Part shown: positions 47,552-58,123 of the stretch, piece after piece
Layout: the number at the start of each line of letters is the position of its first letter
How positions within the stretch are numbered: the stretch's first letter is position 1
Origin: Monocercomonoides exilis
Taxonomy: Eukaryota > Preaxostyla > Oxymonadida > Polymastigidae
DNA: 64,000 nt
Assembly (NCBI GenBank): GCA_001643675.2
Contig: LSRY02000041.1
Location: forward strand, 64,501 to 128,500
Direction: 5' to 3'
Notes under the pieces: model-generated
Databases searched by the model: none
What the model was told of the DNA's origin: nothing
Seen by the model: the letters and a program-made list of their open reading frames with translations, nothing else
Position numbers and translations under genes: made by a program

Positions 47552-50500
47552 TTATCCCTTCCATTTGATATTGACAACTTTGGAAAAATATCCTTCTTCA
47601 AACATTTGAAATTTCATGAAAAAATCGTGTTTTCTTTGCTGTTGATCATTCAAAAAAAAATGAAAATGTTGTGTTTGTGTCACCATTAGAGCTGACTTCA
47701 GACGTAGTGGTGTATCTAAAAAAGCTTCTTGTGGCAGAGGCAGCGCAGCAGTCGTCTCTATTGTTAAGGCTTTTGTCTTTTTCGTCTTCTTCGTCTTCTT
47801 CAACTTGAGCATCACGCCGATCAACATCGCCATTTCGGAGGCGGAAAAGCGAAGAGAAGAAATCTTCAGAGAATAAGTAGCCATCATTATCGGAGATAGC
47901 GATTGACTTTTCTGATGCGTCGGAGGTGACGAAGTCACACATATCGACAGCAGCTATAAACGACATCAAGAGGCGGCTGCAGATGGTTGTATCTGAAAAG
48001 GTTGGAGTGTATGAAAACCACAGATAGTAGAAACTGAGGGAGCAACATACGCTACGGGGATATGTTGTGGTTTGGTAGGGGGTGCTGTATGGGGGTGTTG
48101 TGTGTGCGTACGATGTGGCGCTTTCGGCGATGCTTTCAGTTCCGCTGGTGGTGCAACTACCATCGCTTGCCACGTCGTAGGTGATCACGAAGCCAGAGGG
48201 AAAGCAGATTTTTGCGTCGGCTGTATGAATGAGTTCCCGTCGATATACGATCTGTTTGACTCGTCGCGGCAGATATGGCGATCGTCTAAGTTGAAATTTT
48301 TGGTGGTGAAGCTGGACGACGAAGTTATGGGACGAGAGGTTATAGTGAGTGAAGTCGTGTAAATTGTGGACAAGGGGATGGAGGTTGTGAGGATGAGCAT
48401 AGTGGATGAAGTTCAATCAGAGAAGCGGTTGTGTTGGCGATGCTTGAAGGACGATAAGAGGCAGAGGAATGAAAACGGTTCAGCAGTGGAAGCATATGAT
48501 TGCTTGAGTATTACAACAATGAAAAGTTTTGTTGAAATGATCAGAAATGTGAAGCTGTTGTGAAAATGAGCGAATGATTTGTCAAATTTTGAAGGAAAAG
48601 ACAAATTTGATGAAGATACAAGGAGAAAATTGTTCTATATTTTTTTGTGCTGAGTTAAACATGAAGAAGAAGGAGAAGGAGAAGGAGAAGAGGAGGAGGA
48701 GGAGGAGAAAGAAGAAGAAGAAGAATGAAGCGATGAAATTGAATAAGAAGAAGAAGAAGAAGAGGAGGAGGAGGAGGCGAAGGATTTTTTGATTTATTTT
48801 GAGGTTGAGAAGAAAGAGAAGAAGAAGAATTATTATTATTATCATTTGTCAAAGAAGAAGAAGAAGAAGAAGAATTCTATCAGAAAAACGGTATGTTTGT
48901 AGTTTTCCTATAAGGTGTGGATTGACGATCTGTGCGCTGATCCAAAAAAATCCTGTGGTTGAAGTGGCTGCAAATTGTAGATGGGCAGACGATGAAAGCG
49001 CTCGACTAGCTGGACATGCAGCTTTTGCGAAGCCAGCTGGTTGTACGGGCGAAATGGCGGAGATACAGCGAAGGCTTAACAACGAAGAGATATTTGACTC
49101 TGTGGCATTTGGAGATCTTTATTCCGCATGTGATAAGGAATGGTGTAAATATTAAGAAGGCAAAGGTGAGAGACTTGACCGATAAGTTTTGTACGCTTGT
49201 CGATGGGATCGAGGAAAAGCAGAGAAGTGTAAATTTGGTTGCGGTATCTGAATAGGTCGAAATCAGCTGATAAGTCACGCGAACACATATATCCCGCTTT
49301 ATCTTTGGAAGCTGTGCTGTGAAGTGGCAGCATCTGTTGGAAAGAAACGCAAATGATTTGGTTACAGCTTTAACGATATCGGTAGGGATATTTGATGTGA
49401 CACAAAGGTGTTAACAAAAAGCAGAAGAAGACAATGAAAAAAAGATTCTGTTCAACAGAACAGCGATGAAGCGTGCGCATGTGTTTGGTCGAGTGCTTGC
49501 GGGGCGTTTGATACCGAGACTCAGCTGACGAGGTTGGAAGAGGGGAGACAGGCAGATGTGCAAACAGCGAAGAAGTTGGAATCGTTCAACGCATTGGACA
49601 AGAAGCCCGGTGCAGAAGAAGAGTTTATTCAGAGAAGGCAGTATAATGATATGTGCCCTTCGATCAATGAAGTTGCGACACTTCGTGGGCCATTGCAGAT
49701 AGTCCACGCTTTTTCAGCAGCTGCTCAGATGGGTGTTCCGATGATGTTGAAGATGGTGGAGGGGAAAGTGCATAATGCCTTTATCTCTTCTTCTTCTGCT
49801 GCTTCATCTTCAGCATGTGCTAATTCTTCTTTTTGTGGAAATGAGGAAGAGACAACGCATGTTGCGAAGTTTCAGGAGGTGAAACATTCGAAGGAGTTGA
49901 GAGAGAAATAATATCATCACGAAGCGTTTTTGATAACTGCTTTAAATGAGCGGAGCCATTTCTATCTAGATAATGCGAAGAATCTGCTTGCGTGAGCAGA
50001 AGAAGGGATAGCATATGATATTCGTGTGTGTGTGAGGGTTCTTCCTTTTGTGTCCGCAAATACGATAAAATGTGCAGATTATTTTACGACTGGGGAGTTT
50101 TCAGTAGGATTTAAAGATGTTAGTATGTGACCGGCTTCTATGGAGAAGGAATTTGAGATTATCAGATGACGAGGAAGTTCTGCAGTTTGAAGAAAGAACA
50201 CAGCAAATGTGCTGTTTGTGAAGGATATGGGGATTGTCGATGAAAAGAAAGAAGAAGAAGAAGGAAAGGAAAAAGAAGAGAAGAAAGAGTTGGAGTTATA
50301 TTGGCAAGACAAACCCGCGGAGATGAAACAGATGATTGTGCAAGAGTTTGTGTTTGATGCGAATGAAGTGTGAAAAGTGAATGATAAAGGGAAGAAGGCG
50401 AGGAAGAATGCGGAGGAAGATAAGATGCATGCAGTTCTGGAGCATGTGCAATACGTGGTGTTGTTGAGAACGATGTCAGTGCAGAGGTTGGTGGCTGTGA

Positions 50501-51100
50501 GGATGCAAGTTTCTTGAAGGTTCGGTCCCGCTTCAAACTGGTTGTGCAAGGAAGACACAGAGCATTGTTCTGGGGGAGTGTGGAACGCAGATGCTGCAAT
50601 ATGTATTTTATTTCTCGAGGAGTGGGGAGTTTGTGCATTATCCTGAGCAGGTGGCGATTCTGGGGATGTTGTTCACAGCAGCCGAGAGGAAGGGAACAAG
50701 GTGATGGTGGAAGCAGAATGGAGGGTGCTGGAGGCAGAGGGGAGAGATTGCGGTGATGTGTCGAAGGAGGCGAGAAAGAAATGTCGCTGGAGTTTCTGGA
50801 GAAGGAGAACCTGCACCGAGCAGATGTGGACCTGCAGATGATATTGTGGCGGTTGGAGGAGAAGATTGTGTTTGAGAGCGTGATTAAGTGATGTTGCCAG
50901 TATGTAAAGAGGCCGGTGACGAAAGAAGAGGTGTGTGTGCAAGAGAATCGCCCGCTAATCAGTGTTCAGATGTTTGTGTTTGGCAGAGAAGAAAAAGAAG
51001 AAGAGGAGGAGAGATGATGATGAACATGAATATAATGAAATGAAAATTGAGTGTGAAGAGAGAGAAGATTGAAGAGAGAAGATAAGTTTTGAAAAGATTG
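47552..51100. pseudogene. Cluster of broken, unrecognised gene fragments
   Basis: Higher-GC, coding-like DNA in short frames on both strands. The most protein-like plus-strand pieces are 48220-48360 (KLKFLVVKLDDEVMGREVIV), 49130-49255 (NIKKAKVRDLTDKFCTLVDGI), 49534-49911 (INEVATLRGPLQIVHAFSA), 50219-50371 (ELYWQDKPAEMKQMIVQEF) and 50780-50960 (NLHRADVDLQMILWRLEEK, then KRPVTKEEVCVQENRPL). They are interrupted by stops and frameshifts every 100-300 bases. GAA/GAG tracts (48660-48880) create K/E/R-rich frames. The pieces may come from one or two long plus-strand genes. No family assigned. Confidence 0.35.
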
Positions 51101-52440
51101 TTTTAACACTTGTTGTGATCATCACTGAATTGGATGTTGAACTTGCATCGGAGACTGTCCAATCACTCTGCTCATCATTTCCTTTGATTTCATGTTTCTT
51201 TTCAGAAAATGCCAATTCTTCGCTCGTCAAAATCATTCCATTCACAATAATTTTCTTTATTCCTGTGAATTTTGTGAGTTATTGCTTCAAAATCATTCAG
51301 GGGAATTGGACAATTCTAAAATGTGAGTGATTGCATGCCTCAGAATTGCTCATATATATTTCTTCTAGGTTGGTTAGGAGATACATACACAGAGGGATTG
51401 CTAAACTCGTGTTTCCATTGTCATATCCTCTCACTTTGTCAATAGAATCTAAAGAGGCTGTGGCACATGCAATTTTTCTTGAAGTTTCAATTTCTTCCAG
51501 ATTAGGCGAAAAAACAAAGATATATCTCCCCACTTCGCTGTATTTATTCCGAATGAAAAGGATATCAAGAAGCTGGGATTTTCAGTGACAATTGAAGGTG
51601 AATTACTCCCCCAAAACTGTGAATTGTCGAGGAAAATCGGTTATTGTTAAATCCTTTAACAAATATGCTTTATTCGCCACTCCTACACACAGCATCATCG
51701 AGCCTCTTTTCGCCTGAGAAATGCTTCCGCATTAAGATAACGATAAAATTTTTGCATTGTAATTTGCATCAATAATTGATGTTATAAATGTTAACTATCT
51801 TCTGGAAACTTATCAAGCAAAAAAATAAAGTTTTAATAATCCATCGAAAAATGAAACGTTCATACCAAAGTTTACGAAAACCGTTTAATTTATCCATTAT
51901 TCTTGTTAATCTAACTTATGCGTTCCATCTTCACTTTCATGTTAAGTTTATGTATGCAATACACAATGAAAAATACTATTCAAATAAAATTTTGAATTAA
52001 CATTGAAAATCAAGTTTGTCAGGAAAAAAAATCGAAATACACAATGAATAATTCTTTGTTAAGCAATTGAAAAATAGTTCAATCAAGAGAAACGCCTTTT
52101 CATTGAAAATCTAATACTTTAACTTTGATCAATAAATGTGATACATAATATTTTGTTCCCAATTGTTTTTTCCTGTTAAGAGGTTTGTTAGGAACCAACA
52201 AATTTTAGTGTGAAAGTTTGATATTTTCATTTGTATTATGGAAACGGAGTGTTTTCTAATTAACTTCCATGGGACAAATTTTTGATCTGAAGCGACTTTT
52301 CAAAAATTACGACCCATATATATTATTGAAAATTCATTATTTAAATATTATTGGGTTATATATATTTTATGCTGAATTAAAAGTGAATAAGTTAGATGGA
52401 AAGTTTTTTTGTAATGATTAGAAAAGATCTTAGCCCCGCT
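51101..52440. other. Mostly AT-rich DNA with a minor coding-like patch
   Basis: A plus-strand frame, 51331-51588, and its minus-strand shadow have mixed composition but no recognisable domain. From 51600 on the sequence is AT-rich and structureless. Confidence 0.35.
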
Positions 52441-52469
52441 ATCAAGGTTGTAACTTTTCTAAGAAATTT

Positions 52470-53260
52470 TCAAAATGCTTAACAAAAAGAAATTATCGTT
52501 GGAGAAAACTGCTGCTTTGCAGAAGGACATTTGATATTGCTTAGCGTTGAAAAGAATGTGAATCGACAGATTTGAAAAATCTTCATTTAGCAAAAGAATA
52601 CAGGACATGATTATAAAAGAAAATAAAAATAAAAAGGGAATGAATGAAAAACTTAGATTGATCTTTGTGAAGACTATCATTGACTGTGTGATGACGATTT
52701 TGCAGAGGAAGTCTTTTGCATTTGAGTGCCTTGTTTTCAATAAGATGCTTAACAAAGAGATAACAGAGGAAGTTTTAAAGGAAGTGAAGGTCGTTTTATT
52801 CGAATTGAGTCACATCATTATTTAACAAGTGTAAGTATTTCTATTCGTTTTTGATATTTCAAATATTTTTTCTCATCCATTTTTCGAAGAGAGAATCAAA
52901 AGAATCGAACATGAATAAAAACAAAAAATCAACAAATATCATCAGGAAAAGAGATATCTTTCAACACTAAAATATCAATCTGTTTAGCAGTTTATCATTT
53001 TACAGAATGGACTTTGACAAATGCTTTAAAGAAGTCATTGAAAATGAGATGCATATTGTTTAAGATGCAGAAAGAGTAAATGATCAAAAAAAAAGTTGAT
53101 TTGAAGAGAAAAGGAAAATAGAATGAAGCAAAAACAATCATTTGATGGGTCCAAACAAAAGCTTTTCGAATTTTCTTCGTTTGATTGCGGAATAATAAGA
53201 ATAATGGACACGTTGGAAGCGATGTTCAGACAATTCAAGCAAAAAAGGACAGCAACGGAG
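52470..53260 (+). pseudogene. Decayed fourth copy of the LAYQSAW tandem family
   Basis: Family blocks appear in the right order through stops and frameshifts. KKKLSLEKTAALQKDI (about 52484-52531) matches EEKKLSL..ALLLKQIG. KNKKGMNEKLRLIF (about 52619-52665) matches KKEGKNEKLQIDL. VKVVLFELSHI (about 52784-52819) matches VEIALLSLNN. KINKYHQEKRYLSTLKYQSV then a stop then QFI (about 52929-53000) matches EIIKYHQ..LTHLAYQSAWQFL. MDFDKCFKEVIENEMHIV (about 53007-53060) matches the following block. The exon pair and spacing equal those at 1.6-6.7 kb, about 46 kb away. It lies inside the inverted-repeat unit. Confidence 0.75.
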
Positions 53261-54159
53261 ATATAATCAGTGGATGCTTTTATTTCACAAAAAGTGCAAC
53301 GAGAAGCAGAGATGATTGAGATTTAGATTTGTGAAAACAGAAATTTTGTTGTTGCCTTTGAAGACATGTTTTTGAAATCCATTGATCAAGAACAAATTCA
53401 AAATCTTTTTTTGTTTTTGAATGTTTCATCGGAAAAAAATCATTTTTTGATGTAAAATTTCAGAATCACGTTATAAACAGTTAAATGAGTTCAAATTTTC
53501 ATTTTTAATGATGAATCATAGCTGTGAAAAACAAAAGTTTGAACAATTTTTAAGTATTTGATTTCTAAGTTGAACTATCTAATTTGAAAATAAGTTTTGA
53601 AAATAAAAGCATTCATTGTAATTATCACATTTTCGAAACAAACAAACAAAAAATGATGTTATTGCTATATCATCTGTTGTTTTTGTTTCGGATTGATTTT
53701 CAGAACAACTTCGATTTCGGCATTGTTTGAAGCAGCTGTTTGAAAAATCAAATTTTTAAGCAATTTGGTTGAAATTAGGAATTCGTTTGTGCACACAAAG
53801 TAAATGCGAACATCGTTTGTCAGTTATTAATTTTTAGCATCGATCTTTCTTATCAACGAATTAATGCTCGAAATTTTTTTCGACAACGAATTGAAAAATG
53901 GATGTGTGCATTCATTTTCAATCTCTTTCCATCTTCAAGCCTATTTCAATAAAAACAGAAAATGTTCATCAGAATATTTATTCATTTCAATCATAATGCT
54001 GTTTCTGTTAACTCAGCTTTGCTCAAAAATAAAAATGAATATGTTTCGGCAAATCACATCAATCATTCAAATTCATTTTTTCATAAAATTGATTCAATTC
54101 TCTTCTGCTCTAAAATCAATAAAACAAAAAATTGTTTCATTAATATAAAATATCTAAAA
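53261..54159. other. AT-rich DNA inside the inverted-repeat unit
   Basis: Low-GC sequence. The first part may still be the decayed 3' end of the family copy (MDTLEAMFRQFK near 53201). No other feature seen. Confidence 0.4.
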
Positions 54160-54585
54160 AACAAACAGAGAAAATTATAGCACACCTCAAATATCTATTT
54201 GACAAATTTTAAAGCATATTCAACATATCGCTTTCCATATTAATCGGTGCAGGGTGATAGTGAAAGTGCTTTAATAATGATAGAAATTAACCCACTAAAA
54301 ATGAAAATTTTATTATTTAGCTCAACAAAATCAAATAATCAACAAAAATTAACATACAGACAGCAGAGTTCATTAATTTTTGTAAGCTATACAAAGAGAT
54401 ACGGAAATATAAATATAAAATTGATGATCACATCCATTATTTTTTTATTTTTCGCATTTTTAAAACTGAACATGACAGACGAAGTTTCGTCAAATAATTA
54501 CAACTTTAAAATAATTAGAAAGAGAGTGCTTTTCAAATGCTATTTGCATTTTTGCTCAACTCGTCTGTCATTTAGATTATATCTC
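54160..54585 (-). repeat. Inverted repeat B (426 bp)
   Basis: Reverse complement of repeat A. The outer end is at 54585 (..GATTATATCTC), directly against a minus-strand coiled-coil frame. Confidence 0.85.
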
Positions 54586-54843
54586 GCAGAAGTTCGCTTC
54601 ACTTCTTTCAATCTTCATCTTTTTCAGATTTAAGACAAACTCCTTTCTCTTCTTCTCAACCTGCTCCAGTATCTTCTTCTGCTCATCTTTGAGCTTTGAC
54701 CGCTTTTTCTTTGAGTTTTCTTTCTCTTCCTCCAGCAGCTCCTCTCTCTTCTTCACTGCATCTTCCATCTGCATCTTCTCCATCTTCAGCTGTATCGCTT
54801 TCTCCAACTCAACTCGTTCGATGCGGCTTGGAATAGCCGACAA
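54586..54843 (-). pseudogene. Coiled-coil gene remnant truncated at inverted repeat B
   Basis: A minus-strand frame of about 86 codons, almost entirely Glu/Lys heptad-like sequence (IERVELEKAIQLKMEKMQ, KKREELLEEEKEN, KDEQKKILEQVEKKRKEF). It loses coding character exactly at the edge of repeat B (SEANFC, then repeat sequence). This suggests a host gene cut by the insertion. Upstream the frame is closed. Confidence 0.45.
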
Positions 54844-55095
54844 TTATGGATCAGGAAAGCACAATGACGAAGAAGAAACGGGATGCAAAATTTGATTGGT
54901 GAAAGTTGGGGTGCTGGTGGGAAAAAAAGATAAAGAGCACATTGAAAGAGGAGGCGAAAGTGATGATGGTGAAAAAGACAAAGCATAGGCAACATGATTG
55001 TTATCAGATGAAATTGGTGTGGATGACGAAGAAGGAGATGATGATGAAAAAGAAGAGGAGGAAGGAGAAGAAGAGAATGATGCTGATGCAGTTTA

Positions 55096-55959
55096 CTAAG
55101 GTGTTGACTGAAAAGTCTGATTCGGTTCAATTGACATTGTGTTAATTGCATTTTGCTGGTTAAAAGGCAAGTTTTTCATTCTTTCTGCTTCTCTTTCTCT
55201 TTCTTCTCTCAGCTTCCTTTCTTTAATTCGCCTCAATCTTTCGTCTATTTCCTTCTTTGCCTTCATCAAATACTCCTTTCTCTCCTTCTTCCTTTCGTTC
55301 TCCTCCACTTCTTCTCCTCTCACCACATCCGCATCTTTCACTTCCTCCTCAAGCCACTTGTCATCTGCAGGCGCAATATCACCAGCTGGCATCAGAGTCA
55401 GTATCCTTTCGCTTGTCAGTGACGAATACAGCAAGAGAAAATCTGTGTTCTTCTTCTCCTCTTTCCTCCTCTTCATCCCTTCCAGCGTCGCAAGAAGGCT
55501 GCCTCGTGGAGCCTTTGTGTGTTTGCTGGAACTTTGTGGAGAAATCAATGAAGAAATCTGAGGGGAAGATGAAGCAGATGCATGCGATTGAGAAATAGAT
55601 GAGGTTAATGCTTTGTTTGCAGTTGTGTTCTTTGACCCGAAGTAATAATCTTCGTCTTCTTGGAACAGAACCATGCCATCCTTGTTGCATTTCTTCCTTT
55701 TCGCTGTCATTTTGGATTCATCCTTTGGATCATTGAAAAACGTTTTGACGCTCTGTGAATAAGAAGAAAATGATGATGAAATCACTGAAGACGTATCACA
55801 AGCACGTCTGCTTTTCTTCGAAGCAGACTTCGATGCTTCAGACTCACTCCCGTTCTGTTCACTCAGCTCGCTTTTCCTTCTCTCGTTTTCATCTTCGTCT
55901 TCAACGCCAAATGACCAATCTTTTCTTCTGCTCCTCCTCATTGAGTTCGCATTGCCCAC
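55096..55959 (-). CDS. Unrecognised Ser/Lys/Glu-rich protein fragment
   Basis: A 287-codon minus-strand frame starting ATG GGC AAT (MGNANSMRRSRRKDWSFG). It contains a Ser-rich low-complexity middle, a short balanced block (FLLLYSSLTSERILTLMPAGD, KWLEEEVKDADVV) and a long charged helix ending NQTFQSTP. It is the longest open frame between 50 and 57 kb. The N terminus is basic and Ser-rich and the C terminus could form a coiled coil. The charged helix style resembles the remnant at 54586-54843, which may be its continuation after a break. No family recognised, and whether it is still a gene is uncertain. Confidence 0.4.
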   Translation of the reverse strand: MGNANSMRRSRRKDWSFGVEDEDENERRKSELSEQNGSESEASKSASKKSRRACDTSSVISSSFSSYSQSVKTFFNDPKDESKMTAKRKKCNKDGMVLFQEDEDYYFGSKNTTANKALTSSISQSHASASSSPQISSLISPQSSSKHTKAPRGSLLATLEGMKRRKEEKKNTDFLLLYSSLTSERILTLMPAGDIAPADDKWLEEEVKDADVVRGEEVEENERKKERKEYLMKAKKEIDERLRRIKERKLREEREREAERMKNLPFNQQNAINTMSIEPNQTFQSTP

Positions 55960-55989
55960 CTCTGCTTATCTTCATTGCGAAATAAAACC

Positions 55990-56690
55990 CAAGCAGTCTT
56001 TGTGTTCCACTAATTTTCCTGACAGCAGCCATTCTTCGCAGGAAGGAATAACAAGAGATGTTCTGCCTCCATCAAATGACTCCAGGTGGATCATTCTATC
56101 GACTTTGCTTTTGGAAATGCCATCTTTCTCTGTCTATAAAGAACCCTCGTGTTCAATTCTTTTTCCTCTTTCTCTTTCTCTCTCAATTGGCGATGTCAAT
56201 TTCCCTTCTATGTTATCTCCGATGAACAAAATTTCGTTCTTCTCTCTCATCCTCCATCTTGTTGCATTTCTCATTGTCTTCATCTCCTTCTTTTTCTTCT
56301 CTCTCTTCCACTTTCTCTCTTCCATCTCCTGACTCGCAAGCATCTTCTTGCTCATCTCCACCTCCATCCTCTTCACATTCTTATCTCCCATCTTTCAGTT
56401 CAGCTCCCGTCTTGTCTCCCGTATCTTTAACACAACTTCACAAGGCTCACATTTCTTGCACTCAAACAGCCCAATCGACTCCATCATTTTGTTCTTCGAC
56501 TGTAAACTCTCGGTACGCCATGTTTCAGCCCATCACCAACCAAATGGACGCACACCAACGCCGCACCATCTGTTTTCTGCTCGCAATTCTGAGACTCGCA
56601 TATTCAACAGAGGCGTCTGTTTCGTCAAAATAAGCCATGTGTTAATGTTATCTGTATCTGAATCAGAGCAAAAATATAATTAAATCCTGA
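55990..56690 (-). pseudogene. Minus-strand gene remnant, upstream part
   Basis: Minus-strand pieces in two frames: TDASVEYASLRIASRKQMV (about 56626-56570), MMESIGLFECKKCEPCEVVL (about 56489-56430), and 56391-56134, a Lys/Glu-rich segment ending RGKRIEHEGSL. A further piece around 56080-55990 includes SCEEWLLSGKLVEH. Stops separate them. They precede and are collinear with the frame at 55959, so all may derive from one old gene. Confidence 0.35.
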
Positions 56691-57390
56691 AATGGACTTA
56701 AAATTATAAATATTCAGTTCAAAAATGATTAATAAAAAATAGAAAAGAAAAGAAAAATGAAATTAAATATATTGAACAAAATAACCTTTCTTATTTTCTA
56801 TTCTGCCTTTTTCTGTTCTCATTCCTTTATCTCACCTCCTTCTTCAGTTCTCGTTCGTTTCCTTTCTCTGTAGTTCTGTTATTGCAACAAATATCTCCCT
56901 TTCACTGCATAAGACATGAGCATTTTTTTTCCTTTCTTGCTCTTCCGTTGCTGTCTCCAGCCGACAAACAATTGAATTCCCCGTCTCATAGCGTTTGTAA
57001 CTTAGCGCTGTGAAAGCACTTTCACATTAAAAATATGCCACTGCTTCAATAATAGCTGCAACTCTCCAAGAAAATGAATGACTGAATGATGTTTCATTCG
57101 TCTTGTTGGAGCACGATCAGCAGAGTGAACTTAATCAGTGCCAGAGAATATGTTCGCTTGAAAGCAGCATCTGAAGAATTCCCAAATAAAAAAAACCTTT
57201 TCTTATTGAAGTTGTAACGCAAGATAAATGCAGTCCAACAGTATAACAATTAGATATAACTGAATAAATTAACATGAAATATAAAGATTTTGAATGTATT
57301 TTGACATATTTTTTAAATATAGCAGCAAATAAAAAATATATTTGAGAAATAATAGCATTTCTTCAAACATTAAAAAATAGAAAGTATTAG
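56691..57390. other. AT-rich flank of the USP-DDE element
   Basis: Low-GC sequence without an open frame. A slightly GC-richer patch around 56930-57180 has no recognisable RNA structure. Confidence 0.5.
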
Positions 57391-57823
57391 CAAACTGGTA
57401 AAAAGTTGGAAAAGCAAGTGATTTTGAAAAAATGAAAGAAACAAAACTCCAGCTTTAATCAGAACCATATCTTTTTGAATTTTTGAATATTTATTAAAAA
57501 AAAACAAATATCAGAAAAATTTTGATTTTTTGTTTAATAGTTATGTATGTGATAAGAGTTAGAAAAATATTTTTTCTGAATTTTAAAAACTTGTATTCAT
57601 GGAAAAAACTTCTGTTTTCCGCTTCAAACAATGAAGATGACAGAAGGATCAGAATCTCGATGCCACTTTTTTTTGTTCAAAATGGTTTATTTCATCGATT
57701 TAACTTCATATATTACCAAAAAACTGCTTTTTGAAATCTGCAATTTTCGCCCTTTAACGCTTGTTTTTTTGATCTTTTTGATCTCGAAAAAAATAAAATA
57801 TCGGGTCAGATCCTTTTTTCATT
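57391..57823 (+). repeat. Left terminal inverted repeat of the USP-DDE element (433 bp)
   Basis: Starts CAAACTGGTAAAAAGTTGG and ends CCTTTTTTCATT. Reverse complement of 62702-63134 with no mismatch that I found over the stretches compared. It includes identical incidental frames of 64 and 70 codons. Confidence 0.9.
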
Positions 57824-58123
57824 GAAGAATGATATTTGATGTTATTTTTTAATATTTTTATATTAGAATGATATTTTTTATAAGACAAATTCATTTATGC
57901 GAAGAATTTTTCAAAAAATTTTCAATTTAAGAACACTTAAATTTTTTTTTTCTGAGAAGAAATTTTTAAAAATTTTTTCTCTAACTCAAATCACATTAAA
58001 AAATTTTTTAACAATTTTGGAAATAGTCAAATAAAAAAAATAACAATACATATTTGTTTTCAATAAAAAAAATTTTTTTAGAATAATTGTGATTAACCAT
58101 AAGAATACATTTATTAGAGAAAA

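Larger units (their letters stand above)
46499..54585. mobile_element. Putative 8.1-kb inverted-repeat element carrying gene fragments
   Basis: Bounded by 426-bp inverted repeats A (46499-46924) and B (54160-54585), identical as far as I can read, including an over 100-codon identical frame in each. Inside are 7.2 kb of AT-rich DNA, broken gene pieces and a decayed copy of the LAYQSAW family, but no transposase that I recognise. Long terminal repeats with captured gene fragments recall Pack-MULE elements. An 8-bp direct repeat GTTCGCTT occurs just outside both ends (46473-46480 and 54592-54599) but not flush with the repeat ends, so target duplication is only possible. Confidence 0.5.

Noticed and set aside
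57522-57825. Frames of 64 and 70 codons repeated exactly at 62649-63003
   Set aside because: They lie within the terminal inverted repeats and are identical because the DNA is repeated; AT-rich composition and two overlapping phases do not look like a gene.
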